The position numbers and the translations under genes are program-made. Below the pieces are notes generated by a model. The model had not been told where the DNA came from. It was given only the letters and a program-made list of their open reading frames with translations, and ran no database searches. This document shows positions 54,185-63,300 of a stretch of DNA of 64,000 nucleotides, one piece after another (position 1 is the stretch's first letter; the number at the start of each line of letters is the position of its first letter). This stretch comes from Bacillus norwichensis (GTDB taxonomy: Bacteria > Bacillota > Bacilli > Bacillales > Bacillaceae_C): assembly GCF_014836955.1 (NCBI RefSeq), contig NZ_JACSPV010000004.1, positions 1-64,000 of the forward strand, written 5' to 3'.

Positions 54185-55813
54185 TTAATCCAATTCTTTG
54201 TTGCTTGACACATATAAACGAATGGCGATAACTAAATCAAGCCAATCCTTTTCATTGTTAAAATCCATTTCCATAACCTCTTCTATTTTTTTCAGACGGT
54301 AGTAAAGCGTATTTGCATGAATATGTAATAGTTTAGCTGTTTTCTTATGGTTTTTATTTTGTTCAATAAACAATATTAGAGTGTCAATGAAACTTTCATC
54401 AAGAGTATAGAGCTGAACTAGTTTATCATTCATAAAAGTATCAAGAATCTCTTTGTCCACTTCATATAGAAGCCGTTCAATTCCTAGCATGGCATATTCT
54501 ACTATCTGAACGTTATGAAGCTTAGCGTATTTAATGGAGCGAACCGCCTCCTCATAAGAAATGGATAAATCCTTAATCGTTGTTTCTCTTCCAATCCCAT
54601 AAAGGATATCTTTTTTTTCACTCCATTGTGATTGAATTTTATCAATCAATTCTTTTGATCTGTTCACTTTCAATTTAGGAATAACGATGACCAACTGGAA
54701 AGCACGTGTAAATATTAAGCCAGAAAAACCAGTAGATTGAGCAATTCTCTCTATTGATTTGACAAATCTTTCTTTATCAATCAGCCTATCTACCTTCCAA
54801 AGTGGGCAGTGCTTACCTTCTAATATAATGCACTGAACAATCCACCTTTCATCCCATTTAACATACCGTAAGGCCTGTTGGAGATCACGTCCTGAAAGTC
54901 CCTCCATCAACTGATTAAAAACTTCCTCTCTAAAATGTATCTCTTTTTCATAAATTGCATTATCCTTAATAAGTTCCAGAGCAATAGTTAGACTTGCTTG
55001 TTCAATCGCAATTTGATCGATTTGCGAAAAGGATTCTAACGGTTTTTCTAATTTCAATATTCCTAAAAGATCGTCTCCCCTTCTAATCGGAAAAGTATCA
55101 GCCTCGGCTACAGTAGATATGTGAGGATGAAAGACAACAGAGGAGGAAATGATCTTCTCTAGAAGTGAGATCACATTTTCAACTCCATATCCACCAATGA
55201 TCATTTGATAAAATTGGTTATGTATACTGATAGACCGCTCTAATAAGGTATTCTTTTCTTTTAAATGAGCGTATACATTGGAGTTGTCTATAGCAATTGC
55301 ACTTTGGCCTGCAATGACCTCAATCACATTCATATCTTCATTTGTAAGTACACCATTTTGGTTATAATTATTGACAGCTACAACACCTAAACAACGGTCT
55401 TTATTAACAATTGGCACACAAAATATGCTTTTGATTTTCCGCCTTTTCACACCTTCATAATAATAACGATAATTATATTCCGTCATGTTCTCCATATATT
55501 CTTCAATTTCCTTTTCAGAAGTGAATAACTTTGATTTTTTAAACTGGAATATTTTCCCCGTTATAGACTCTCCCGGCGCAAAAGCGATTTTTTTTAAACT
55601 CTCTTTATCAACACCTTCTCCCTTGGCAAATCTTAACGTATTCGTTTCAGGATCGTACATGTAAATAATGAGTACATCAGAAACATCTATCAACTCCCTT
55701 GCTGCATCAATCACATTTTGAAGAATGTCCTCTAACTTTAAAGATTGGGTTAATATCTTATTAATTTCCAAAAGCTTATTTGCCTTGTATATGCTCATAA
55801 CATTGCTAGTCAT
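54185..55813 (-). CDS. GAF-domain PucR/CdaR-type transcriptional regulator
   Basis: 542 aa. An N-terminal GAF sensory domain (about residues 25-165, ending in GVVAVNNYNQNGVLTNEDM and VIEVIAGQSAIAIDN) is followed by a middle region and a C-terminal PucR-type helix-turn-helix (HKKTAKLLHIHANTLYYRLK, about 490-510). The ATG at 55813 follows GGGAG; the frame is open 13 codons more. It lies 84 bp upstream of the aldehyde dehydrogenase on the same strand and likely activates it in response to a small molecule. Confidence 0.85.
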   Translation of the reverse strand: MTSNVMSIYKANKLLEINKILTQSLKLEDILQNVIDAARELIDVSDVLIIYMYDPETNTLRFAKGEGVDKESLKKIAFAPGESITGKIFQFKKSKLFTSEKEIEEYMENMTEYNYRYYYEGVKRRKIKSIFCVPIVNKDRCLGVVAVNNYNQNGVLTNEDMNVIEVIAGQSAIAIDNSNVYAHLKEKNTLLERSISIHNQFYQMIIGGYGVENVISLLEKIISSSVVFHPHISTVAEADTFPIRRGDDLLGILKLEKPLESFSQIDQIAIEQASLTIALELIKDNAIYEKEIHFREEVFNQLMEGLSGRDLQQALRYVKWDERWIVQCIILEGKHCPLWKVDRLIDKERFVKSIERIAQSTGFSGLIFTRAFQLVIVIPKLKVNRSKELIDKIQSQWSEKKDILYGIGRETTIKDLSISYEEAVRSIKYAKLHNVQIVEYAMLGIERLLYEVDKEILDTFMNDKLVQLYTLDESFIDTLILFIEQNKNHKKTAKLLHIHANTLYYRLKKIEEVMEMDFNNEKDWLDLVIAIRLYVSSNKELD

Positions 55814-56002
55814 CTTTTCACTCCCGAGCTGCAATTTCACCAATCCTTTCATTGACTATAAATATTTGGAGATAGACTCACAAATATTGAAGAATCCTAT
55901 ATTATCTTAATAATGTTCACCATAAGTTTAGAACAAAGTTTAAAACCATTCGAATAATTGCATTTGGAATACTAAAAAAATTCAAGTCTGCCAAAAAGAA
56001 CA

Positions 56003-56200
56003 AAAGCGCAGGCGCCTGTTTATCGACGTACAAACTGGAGTGACTCCAACGAGATAAAGGAAACACGGCGACGAAGGCCGCCTCAAGCCGCCACGTCCTG
56101 TGGCTTCGGTGGCACTAGGATTCCTGTCCGTCGGAGCCGATGTTGACTTATCGTAGGAGGAGGCACGATGTCTGCTAGTCGATAGGCGCTGGACGTAGCA
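56003..56200. repeat. REP/BIME-like palindromic element
   Basis: It begins AAAGCGCAGGCGCCTGTTTA and ends TCGATAGGCGCTGGACGTAG, with the outer parts GCGCCT-TATCGA and TCGATAGGCGC complementary. Internal pairing includes GCCGCCACG/TCGGTGGC-type arms, and one part (AGGATTCCTGTCCGTCGGAG) is GC-rich relative to its surroundings. Elements of this type, with a GCGCAGGCGCC start, recur in many Bacillus genomes. No ORF; it occupies most of the 55814-56283 gap. Confidence 0.65.
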
Positions 56201-56255
56201 TAATCTGATAAATAAGTTATACACAAGCATAGAATTTTATAACTTCCTATACCAT

Positions 56256-56280
56256 AAAAAAGAGCAGGAATCCCCTGCCC
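56256..56280 (-). terminator. Terminator after the first TasA/CalY-like gene
   Basis: GGGCAGG / CCTGCTC stem with a 5-nt loop on the minus strand, followed by TTTTTT. It lies directly past the stop codon. Confidence 0.85.
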
Positions 56281-56283
56281 CTT

Positions 56284-56868
56284 TTACTCATCAAATGCCT
56301 GTATGGCAACGAATTTCCACTCCAAATTAAGTGCATCTCCTTGGAATTGGTTTTGATCTTCTCCATTGTCAACAAAGGAAAACTTTACAACAAGACGGTC
56401 ACTGGCCCCGATTGGAAGTCCCCCTTTGCCAATTGCGGGAATGGTGATGTTTTTTGCTACTGCATCTGGTGACATACTTTTCAAGCTTGCCAGAGTAGTT
56501 TTATAGATTGGTTGATTTTGTTTGTCCATGTTCAGTAAAAATTCGACTGAAATATGCTCACCGAAATCTTCCGTGTTGTCTCCCTTTGCATCAATCACAG
56601 TGTAGTTTGTTTCTATCAGCACTTTGCTGATGTCCAGTGTGCCATTGTTTTTAAGTGTGAAACTCCGAAGAAAGGAGTCCCCTGGCTTCATGTTTTTTAC
56701 ATTGATCAGTGTATTTGGATTCACAGACAAGTCCAATGTTCCCGATGCAAATGTATTATCCGACACTTTATTATCGCTGAAATAGGCATAGGTTCCGCCA
56801 CTTAATAGAGCGACTCCAAGAAGGATGGACATTACGCCGACCCTAAAGCCTTTCATCATATGCACCAT
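56284..56868 (-). CDS. TasA/CalY (camelysin) family protein
   Basis: 194 aa. A SipW-type signal peptide (LLGVALLSGGTYAYFSD, about residues 17-33) is followed by a TasA-like domain. Family landmarks are NTFASGTLDLSV, GDSFLRSFTLKNNGTLDISKVL, KGDNTEDFGEHISVEFL and DNGEDQNQFQGDAL. TasA proteins assemble into biofilm matrix fibres; CalY was first described as a metalloprotease. It has the same motif order as the protein encoded at 58613-59200, so the two are paralogues. The end of the matrix gene set; reads on from the M28 peptidase gene with a 36-bp gap. Confidence 0.87.
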   Translation of the reverse strand: MVHMMKGFRVGVMSILLGVALLSGGTYAYFSDNKVSDNTFASGTLDLSVNPNTLINVKNMKPGDSFLRSFTLKNNGTLDISKVLIETNYTVIDAKGDNTEDFGEHISVEFLLNMDKQNQPIYKTTLASLKSMSPDAVAKNITIPAIGKGGLPIGASDRLVVKFSFVDNGEDQNQFQGDALNLEWKFVAIQAFDE

Positions 56869-56904
56869 TCACTCCTCCTTCCTTACCAAACAAAGTCTGA
56901 AGAC

Positions 56905-58530
56905 TTAAGATGCTTCTTCCAGATTTCTTTCCTGATTGTTATGATCTATCAGGAAGTCAAATATGGCTGTGCTGACGATGTCTCCGGCAAATTGAAGTCT
57001 TTCAGGACTAACATTTTCGATTGTATCGTGATAGGTGTGATATTCCGGTTCCAATCCGCCGGTTGCAGTCCCCATATTAAAGCAAGCCGCAGTAATACCC
57101 GCATTATGGAATGGAACGTGATCAGATGATCCCCTTTTGAAAAGGATTAGCTTTTCTTTGTCCTTGCCTAATTTATCAAAGGCATTATTTGTGTAATCCC
57201 AAGCAGTATTTGCTTTTCCATCAACCGTATTGACCGCAAGATATGAAGCAGGCTCATATTTCGCTCCCAGCATTTCCATCTGGAAGTTAATCAAACTCCT
57301 GTCCAGATCCTCCTTAGGAAGATTGCGAACGTAGTAATTTGAACCGACTAAACCACTCTCTTCTGCACCAAAGGCAACAAATCGTAGTTCCTTATCAGTT
57401 GGGAAGTTTTTTAAAATTCTCGCCAATTCAAGAATTGTACTAGTCCCTGATCCGTCATCATTTGCTCCTGGAGAATAGGCAACACTGTCATAATGAGATG
57501 TGATGTACACTATTTCAGGATTGACAACATTCTCTGGCTTCTTTACAGCAATTACATTTTGAGATGTTTGATTTGTATGTGTATGAATAATCAAATTAGC
57601 TTTCACATCGCCTTTCGAAAGCTGTGTTAGGATAGATTCACCCAACTCTTTCGAAGTACCGACTACTGGAATCGTACTATTGTTATTCAACGCAGGACGA
57701 AGCGGGGTAAGGCTGTCCACGTTATCATAAATGACAACGCCAATTGCTCCAGCATTGGTTGCATTCTGTACTTTTTCCCAGTAAGAGTTCTCTCCCCTTT
57801 GAACTAATACGATTTTACCTTTTGCAGCATCTGTAAAATCGCTCGGTTGGCCAAGGCCTGCATGATAAATGGAACCTGTAACTCCTTTTTGGTCGGTTAC
57901 TGCCGATCCTGTAGCAGCACCCAAAGCAAGCTCCTTATTATTGTTTAGGATTTTCAAAGTTCTTTCTGTCCGGTTACTGATCGAAAACTCTTGAATGGAG
58001 GTTTCATATCCAAAGCTTTGGAACTGATTTTTCAAGTATTCCGCGGCCTTCTTTTCACCTTTCGTACCGGCAACCCTCGGTCCGATCTCCACACTTAACT
58101 GATGCAAGTAATCCATCACTCTATCAGAATCAAATATCGTATCCCATTTACTGATCAACGCATCAGCATAGTCTCTTAAGAGATTGTCCGCATTCTCGGA
58201 AATCATCCCTTTATTTCCATAGCTGTTGAGTAAAACATAGAAGCTTTCCATGTGTTTGATCGCTTTTTTGTATGATTTACTGCTTTCATAATGTCCCACC
58301 GCAGTGATGTGGGTCTTTAAAGCCCGAGAAACAGCAGCGCTCGCAAACTCCCCATCTTTTTCCAGACGGTCAAGAAGCGCCTGCATATTAACAATGCTAG
58401 TTTCTATGTCCTCCTGGATAATTGCCGGGCTGCTTGTATGATTGTACTCTATGCTCTTCGGAGAGAATCCGACCAGCGTAGAGCCGATTAATACGGCTGA
58501 TAAAAAGGCGCCAAAGCGACGTATTTTCAT
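56905..58530 (-). CDS. Secreted M28 aminopeptidase with FIMAH and PA domains
   Basis: 541 aa. Signal peptide (MKIRRFGAFLSAVLIGSTLVG), a helical FIMAH-like domain (about residues 45-130), then an M28 zinc peptidase domain with an inserted PA domain (about 195-315). Zinc ligands and active-site residues are in SHYDSVAYSPGANDDGSG (H346, D348, D358) and AFGAEESGLVG (E390 catalytic, E391), and a later DHVPFHNAGI supplies the last His region. It should remove N-terminal residues from peptides outside the cell. It closely parallels the C-terminal half of the 1209-aa peptidase at 60362. Confidence 0.88.
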   Translation of the reverse strand: MKIRRFGAFLSAVLIGSTLVGFSPKSIEYNHTSSPAIIQEDIETSIVNMQALLDRLEKDGEFASAAVSRALKTHITAVGHYESSKSYKKAIKHMESFYVLLNSYGNKGMISENADNLLRDYADALISKWDTIFDSDRVMDYLHQLSVEIGPRVAGTKGEKKAAEYLKNQFQSFGYETSIQEFSISNRTERTLKILNNNKELALGAATGSAVTDQKGVTGSIYHAGLGQPSDFTDAAKGKIVLVQRGENSYWEKVQNATNAGAIGVVIYDNVDSLTPLRPALNNNSTIPVVGTSKELGESILTQLSKGDVKANLIIHTHTNQTSQNVIAVKKPENVVNPEIVYITSHYDSVAYSPGANDDGSGTSTILELARILKNFPTDKELRFVAFGAEESGLVGSNYYVRNLPKEDLDRSLINFQMEMLGAKYEPASYLAVNTVDGKANTAWDYTNNAFDKLGKDKEKLILFKRGSSDHVPFHNAGITAACFNMGTATGGLEPEYHTYHDTIENVSPERLQFAGDIVSTAIFDFLIDHNNQERNLEEAS

Positions 58531-58575
58531 ATAGAAAGCCTCCTTTATTTAGTTTTTTGAAAATTTTCCGTTAAA

Positions 58576-58601
58576 TTGGAGCAGGATATCACCTGCTCCA
58601 A
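58576..58601 (-). terminator. Terminator after the second TasA-like gene
   Basis: TTGGAGCAGG / CCTGCTCCAA with a 6-nt loop. T-rich tails follow on either side; on the minus strand the tail is TTTAACGG. It lies between tasA (stop 58613) and the M28 peptidase start. Confidence 0.75.
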
Positions 58602-58612
58602 TTTTATTATTC

Positions 58613-59200
58613 TTATCTTTGTTCACCAGGCCTTTGTGTCGCATTAAATGTCCATGTTAATTTCAGAGAATCTCCTTGGAATTGGTTTTGATCTTCTCCG
58701 TTATCAAGGAAATTAAATTTAACGATAAGGTCATGTGTTTCTCCAACTGGAAGTCCTTTATCACCAATCTCTGGATAAAAAATATGTTGATTCACAGCTT
58801 CTGGCGTCATATCTTTCAGTTCCGCCAAAGTTGTTTCAAAAATAACTTCATCCAGATTACTCACGTTATACAGAAATTCCACCTGAATATGTTCTGCCAT
58901 GTCTTCTGTATTATCTCCCTTGGCATCATTGACAATATAATCTGTTTCCAACAATACCTTATCGATGTCCAGCGTTCCTCCATTTCCTAGTTCAAAGTCA
59001 CGGATAAATGAATCTCCCGGAGCAATATTGTCGACATTGATAATTTCTGTCGGAGATAATGTTAAATCAAGAGTACCTGCCGCAAAAGTATTATTTGTTG
59101 TTTCTGTATCGCTGAAATAAGCATATGTCCCTCCGCCAATCAATGCTGCTCCCAAAGCCACTGTCATCATACCCTTACCAAAACGCTTTTTCATACCCAT
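58613..59200 (-). CDS. tasA: TasA-like matrix fibre protein
   Basis: 195 aa, shorter than B. subtilis TasA (261 aa) and nearer to CalY in size. A signal peptide with the SipW-type end (LGAALIGGGTYAYFSDTET) precedes NTFAAGTLDLTLSPTEIINV, GDSFIRDFELGNGGTLDIDK and KGDNTEDMAEHIQVEFLYNV. It follows sipW in the same direction with a 76-bp gap, the usual sipW-tasA order. Expected to be processed by SipW and form extracellular fibres. Confidence 0.88.
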   Translation of the reverse strand: MGMKKRFGKGMMTVALGAALIGGGTYAYFSDTETTNNTFAAGTLDLTLSPTEIINVDNIAPGDSFIRDFELGNGGTLDIDKVLLETDYIVNDAKGDNTEDMAEHIQVEFLYNVSNLDEVIFETTLAELKDMTPEAVNQHIFYPEIGDKGLPVGETHDLIVKFNFLDNGEDQNQFQGDSLKLTWTFNATQRPGEQR

Positions 59201-59276
59201 GCTTCATTCCCCCAATAATTTATTTTTTCTATCTCAAAGAGATAGGCACTACCCACTTTTCAGAAATAAGATCATG

Positions 59277-59846
59277 CTACTCATGTGGCGTTTGCGCTTC
59301 TGACTCTCTATAATTTTCCCGTATTCGCATTGTCCGCCAGAGGGTGATAAGACCATATCCAATTAGCAATATTCCAGGTAAAAGCAAAATCAGCGCTGCC
59401 CCTAGTCGTGTTTCTGTAATTTTAAATGCATAACCTACATATGGGATCGTAAGACCCGTATATCGACCAACGATATTTTTAATATGGACAGGTTCCAAAT
59501 CTGGACCATTGTTATTATCACCTTTTGTAATAAAATGGCTGCCTCTATCTTTCACTTCTGCAATCCTATGCGTCACAAGGAAATTCTCTTTTGTGATAAA
59601 AGTGATGACATCACCTTTTTCAAATTGATCCCCTTCTGACGCAACTTTAATAAAAATGATTGAACCAGTTTTGATATCAGGCTCCATGGAGCCTGATAGG
59701 ACAGCCTTCATTTGATAACCAAAAATGCTGGGATTTTCACCAGTCATCTTGGCTGTAACCACATTGAATAAGATGACAGCCAGGATAATCATCGAAAGCG
59801 TCGATCCAATATTCCCGATAGCTTTCTTCATTTTTTGCCACTTCAT
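59277..59846 (-). CDS. sipW: Signal peptidase I, SipW (ER-type)
   Basis: 189 aa. An N-terminal membrane anchor (about residues 15-32), catalytic Ser in VLSGSMEPDIKTG (S53) and catalytic His in LVTHRI (H93) are seen. The lysine of classical bacterial signal peptidases is replaced by His, which marks the ER-type SipW group. A second hydrophobic segment closes the C-terminus (ALILLLPGILLIGYGLITLW). It cleaves the TasA-type precursors encoded next to it. Confidence 0.93.
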   Translation of the reverse strand: MKWQKMKKAIGNIGSTLSMIILAVILFNVVTAKMTGENPSIFGYQMKAVLSGSMEPDIKTGSIIFIKVASEGDQFEKGDVITFITKENFLVTHRIAEVKDRGSHFITKGDNNNGPDLEPVHIKNIVGRYTGLTIPYVGYAFKITETRLGAALILLLPGILLIGYGLITLWRTMRIRENYRESEAQTPHE

Positions 59847-59887
59847 AGTAATACATCACCCCAACCTGTTTTGGGTTATAAGCAGCC

Positions 59888-60343
59888 CTACTGAGCTTGT
59901 TCTCCCTCTTCTTCTTTGCCGCTAACAGCGGCATCTTCTAAATTATTTATTTGTTGATCCACAGGCTCGGCTTCTTCACTTTGGGTGGCAGCATCTTGAT
60001 CGACCTCAACATCTGACTTTCCTGTGTCTTCCGTGTCATCCTTCTGGTTTTCCTTTTCATTCGACTTATCCTCGTTATGATCCAACTCACTTTCTGTATC
60101 TATCTCCACTTCTTCCACTTGATCTGAGGCTTGGACATTGTCAGGCTCATCGGTTTCCTCCTCCAACTGATCACTGACAAACATCTCACCCGTCATTTTT
60201 TCCTCATAAGTGTAATGTGCAGTTGTTGGAGCAGTCAGATGAAAGGCGATGACAATTAACAAATATACAATAACAAACCGCTTGATAGTTAGATGTTTAT
60301 TTAAGGAAACTGCCACTTTTTTTGCTAGTTGAAAGCCTCTCAT
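59888..60343 (-). CDS. Small TapA-like acidic membrane-anchored protein
   Basis: 151 aa. One N-terminal hydrophobic segment (IKRFVIVYLLIVIAFHLTAP, about residues 20-39) ends in a Thr/Ala/His-rich stretch, and the rest is extremely acidic and probably disordered, with no Cys. Its place just before sipW-tasA equals that of tapA (yqxM) in B. subtilis, and the N-terminus resembles TapA, but the Cys-containing middle domain of TapA is missing. A minimal fibre-assembly factor is the best guess. It follows the large peptidase gene by 18 bp. Confidence 0.6.
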   Translation of the reverse strand: MRGFQLAKKVAVSLNKHLTIKRFVIVYLLIVIAFHLTAPTTAHYTYEEKMTGEMFVSDQLEEETDEPDNVQASDQVEEVEIDTESELDHNEDKSNEKENQKDDTEDTGKSDVEVDQDAATQSEEAEPVDQQINNLEDAAVSGKEEEGEQAQ

Positions 60344-60361
60344 CCAAGTTGCTCCTTTCCA

Positions 60362-63300
60362 TTAAGATGCTTTTTTCCTGGCGTCCCCTTGCTCCTGAGC
60401 AATGAGGTCTGCTACTGCAGAGTGGATGATATTGCCAATGATTTGCATTCGATCCGGGCTGACATTTTCAATTACATCACCAGGAGTGTGGTACCATGGT
60501 TCCAAACGATGAACGACAGGCTCTTCCCAGATGAAAAGGGCTGCATCAATCCCGGCTTCATAGAATGGAATGTGATCGGATCCACCGGAGCGGTACATGT
60601 GTAAGATCTTTTCATCTATTCCGAGCTTGGCAGCCGCTGCTTTCCCTGACTCCCATGCCAGATTAGACTTTCCGTCTCCTGTATTCACAGACAATTGAGT
60701 AGCCTTGTCCCAATTTGTTCCAACCATATCCAAGTTAAAGTTAACCAAGCTTCTACTTACCTCTTCTTTTGATAGCTGACCAACGTAATATCTGGAACCA
60801 ACCAATCCAATCTCTTCAGCACCAAAGGCGATGAATCTGATTTCTTTATTAGTTGGCATGTCCTTGAAATTTCTAGCTAACTCCAGAATGGAGGATGTAC
60901 CGGTTCCATTATCGTTGGCACCCGGTGAACCCGGGACACTGTCATAATGGGCCGTAATATAAACGATTTCAGGATTTACAACCCCTTTTGGCTTTTTCAC
61001 CGCAATGACATTCTGTGACGTTTGATTCGTCAGTGTCCGCACAGTGAGATTGGCCTTTACTTCTCCAGAAGAAAGCTTTGATATCAGCCCTTTTCCATCA
61101 GCCTGAGTAATTCCGACTACCGGAATGGTGCTTTGATTATTCCCTAGACTTGGATTGACAGGAGCAAGACTTTCCGTATTATCATAAATGATGACACCTG
61201 TTGCTCCCGCTTTCGTTGCGTTATCAACTTTCTCCCAAAAGCTGTTATCGCCTCTTTCAATAAGAACGATTTTCCCTTCCACTTCTTCAGTAAAATTCTC
61301 AGGCTTTCCTAATCCTGCATGGAAGAGGTCCCCAGTAATTCCTTTTTCATCTGTTTGCGCTGATCCAGCTGATACTGCTGAATGCAATTTTTTATTGCTA
61401 TCAGATACTATCTTCAATTCACCGCTGACCCTGTCACGGATACTAAATTCCTGGGTAGAAACGGCATATCCAAGCTTCTCAAATTCATTTTGAATGTATT
61501 GGGCAGCTTGTTTTTCTTCATCTGTACCTGTTACCCTCGGGCCAATACCCACACTCAATTTCTCCAGATGCTGCATTGCCTTTTCAGGATCAAATCTTAC
61601 ATCCCATTTTTCTATCAAATCATCTGCATATCCCTTTAGAATACGTGCCGCTTTTTCTGAAATGAGCTTGTTCTTCACCTGCTGATCGAGCAATGTCTTG
61701 AAGCTGTTCATATGTTTAATAACTTTATCTGCTTCTCTTTTCTGTTCATAAAGCTCTACAGCAATCAAGTGAGTCCTCAGTGCGCGTGCCGCAACAGCGC
61801 TAGCAAATTCATCTTCCGACTCAAAACGCTCAACAAGCTTGTTCATTGCCTTGGCGCTTACGCCCTCCGCCAAATAGTCGATGACAATTTTTGCTTGATT
61901 GTAGTCGTTTTTATCTCCATCAGGATTGTATCCGTTTTCAATGTTTCCTGCTGCATCTATGGAGAACCAATTGATCGTAGTGGTTTCGTCGATTTTCAAG
62001 GATTCTGCCGCTTCTCTTGTTCCAGCCACCTGGATCGTTTTCGATTTGAGTGTCGGCCTTGATCCATCAAGCGTATAATAAACAGTTGCCGGCTCACTCG
62101 TTTCAAATTTGATTTCCACAGGATTGTTATAGGTTCCAGCTCCCGGAGTTATTTTGGATTCAGGCTTAACATCGTCATTTGCATTTTCATAAGCCACTTC
62201 AAACATTCCAATAAGCCCGTTAGAAAATTCCATTGCTTCTGCATGTCCTTCACTAAATGCTGGTTGGAAACCAGCAGCTGTCCACCGTTTGGTTTCGGCA
62301 TTCCACAGATCGGCTCCAACTTCAAAGTTCCACGCATAGATACCGTGCTCGTACCAAAGCGTATCTGCGGAGTTGCCTCCCGCCGAATATAATACATCCG
62401 GAATCGGTCCGGTTCTGCTTGGCAAAATCACCGTGCCTCGATGTTCTTTGATCCTTTTTAAAATATGCTCGGACGCTTGCCAATAATAGGCTTCTTCTCC
62501 AGCTGTAGGGCGTGGCAGCGTTACCCGGTTTGCATCATATGCTCCAGGTGACCACATGAAATAACCACCATAAGCATGGATATTCATCGCAAATTTGATG
62601 TTCGGATTTTCTTCTGCAAGCCAATTCAAGTTCCGTGCCTCAGGTTCTGAGAATGGTTCCGGTCCAGCAAAAGTATCTGAGGTACAGCTCTTCGACCCGC
62701 CAATCCAGCCATCCCAGACCGTTCCAATTTTATAATTTCGGTTTAAGTCGACTCCCCATGAATTGCGATAAGCGGGGTCAGATGCTTCAGGTCCGCAATG
62801 GTTTGTCAAATTTCTCCGTTGAGAATTGTAATCGTAAAATGAATAGTGTCCGCCGTCTGGATTAACACTTGGAACGATAAATATGTCCAAGTTATCTACT
62901 AGCTTCTTCGTATTCTCATCTGTATGGTAATTTCGCAGTAGTCTCTCTGCGGTTTCAACAGAGACGAGCGGCGTTACCCATTCACGCGCGTGCTCCTGAG
63001 AGTAGCCTAAAACACCTGGCTTGGAGCCGTCACGCACTTTACCGATACGAATGGCTTTCACTTCGAATGGATCCCTAGAAACTTCTTTTGGAGCCTTTAA
63101 ATTATCGGTCAATTTAATATCACTTTGCGGTTGCACAATATCGGTTCCGTTGGAGTTTCTATATCTTGCGGCGGTTACCAAATTGCCAGCTTTATCGTTA
63201 ATCGCCTTGACCACTGCATCAGACGTACTGTTATTTCCCAGATTAACCGTCAAGTGGCTGCCTTCGAGTTCAACTCCCAAAGCGGAATCCCCACTTTTAG

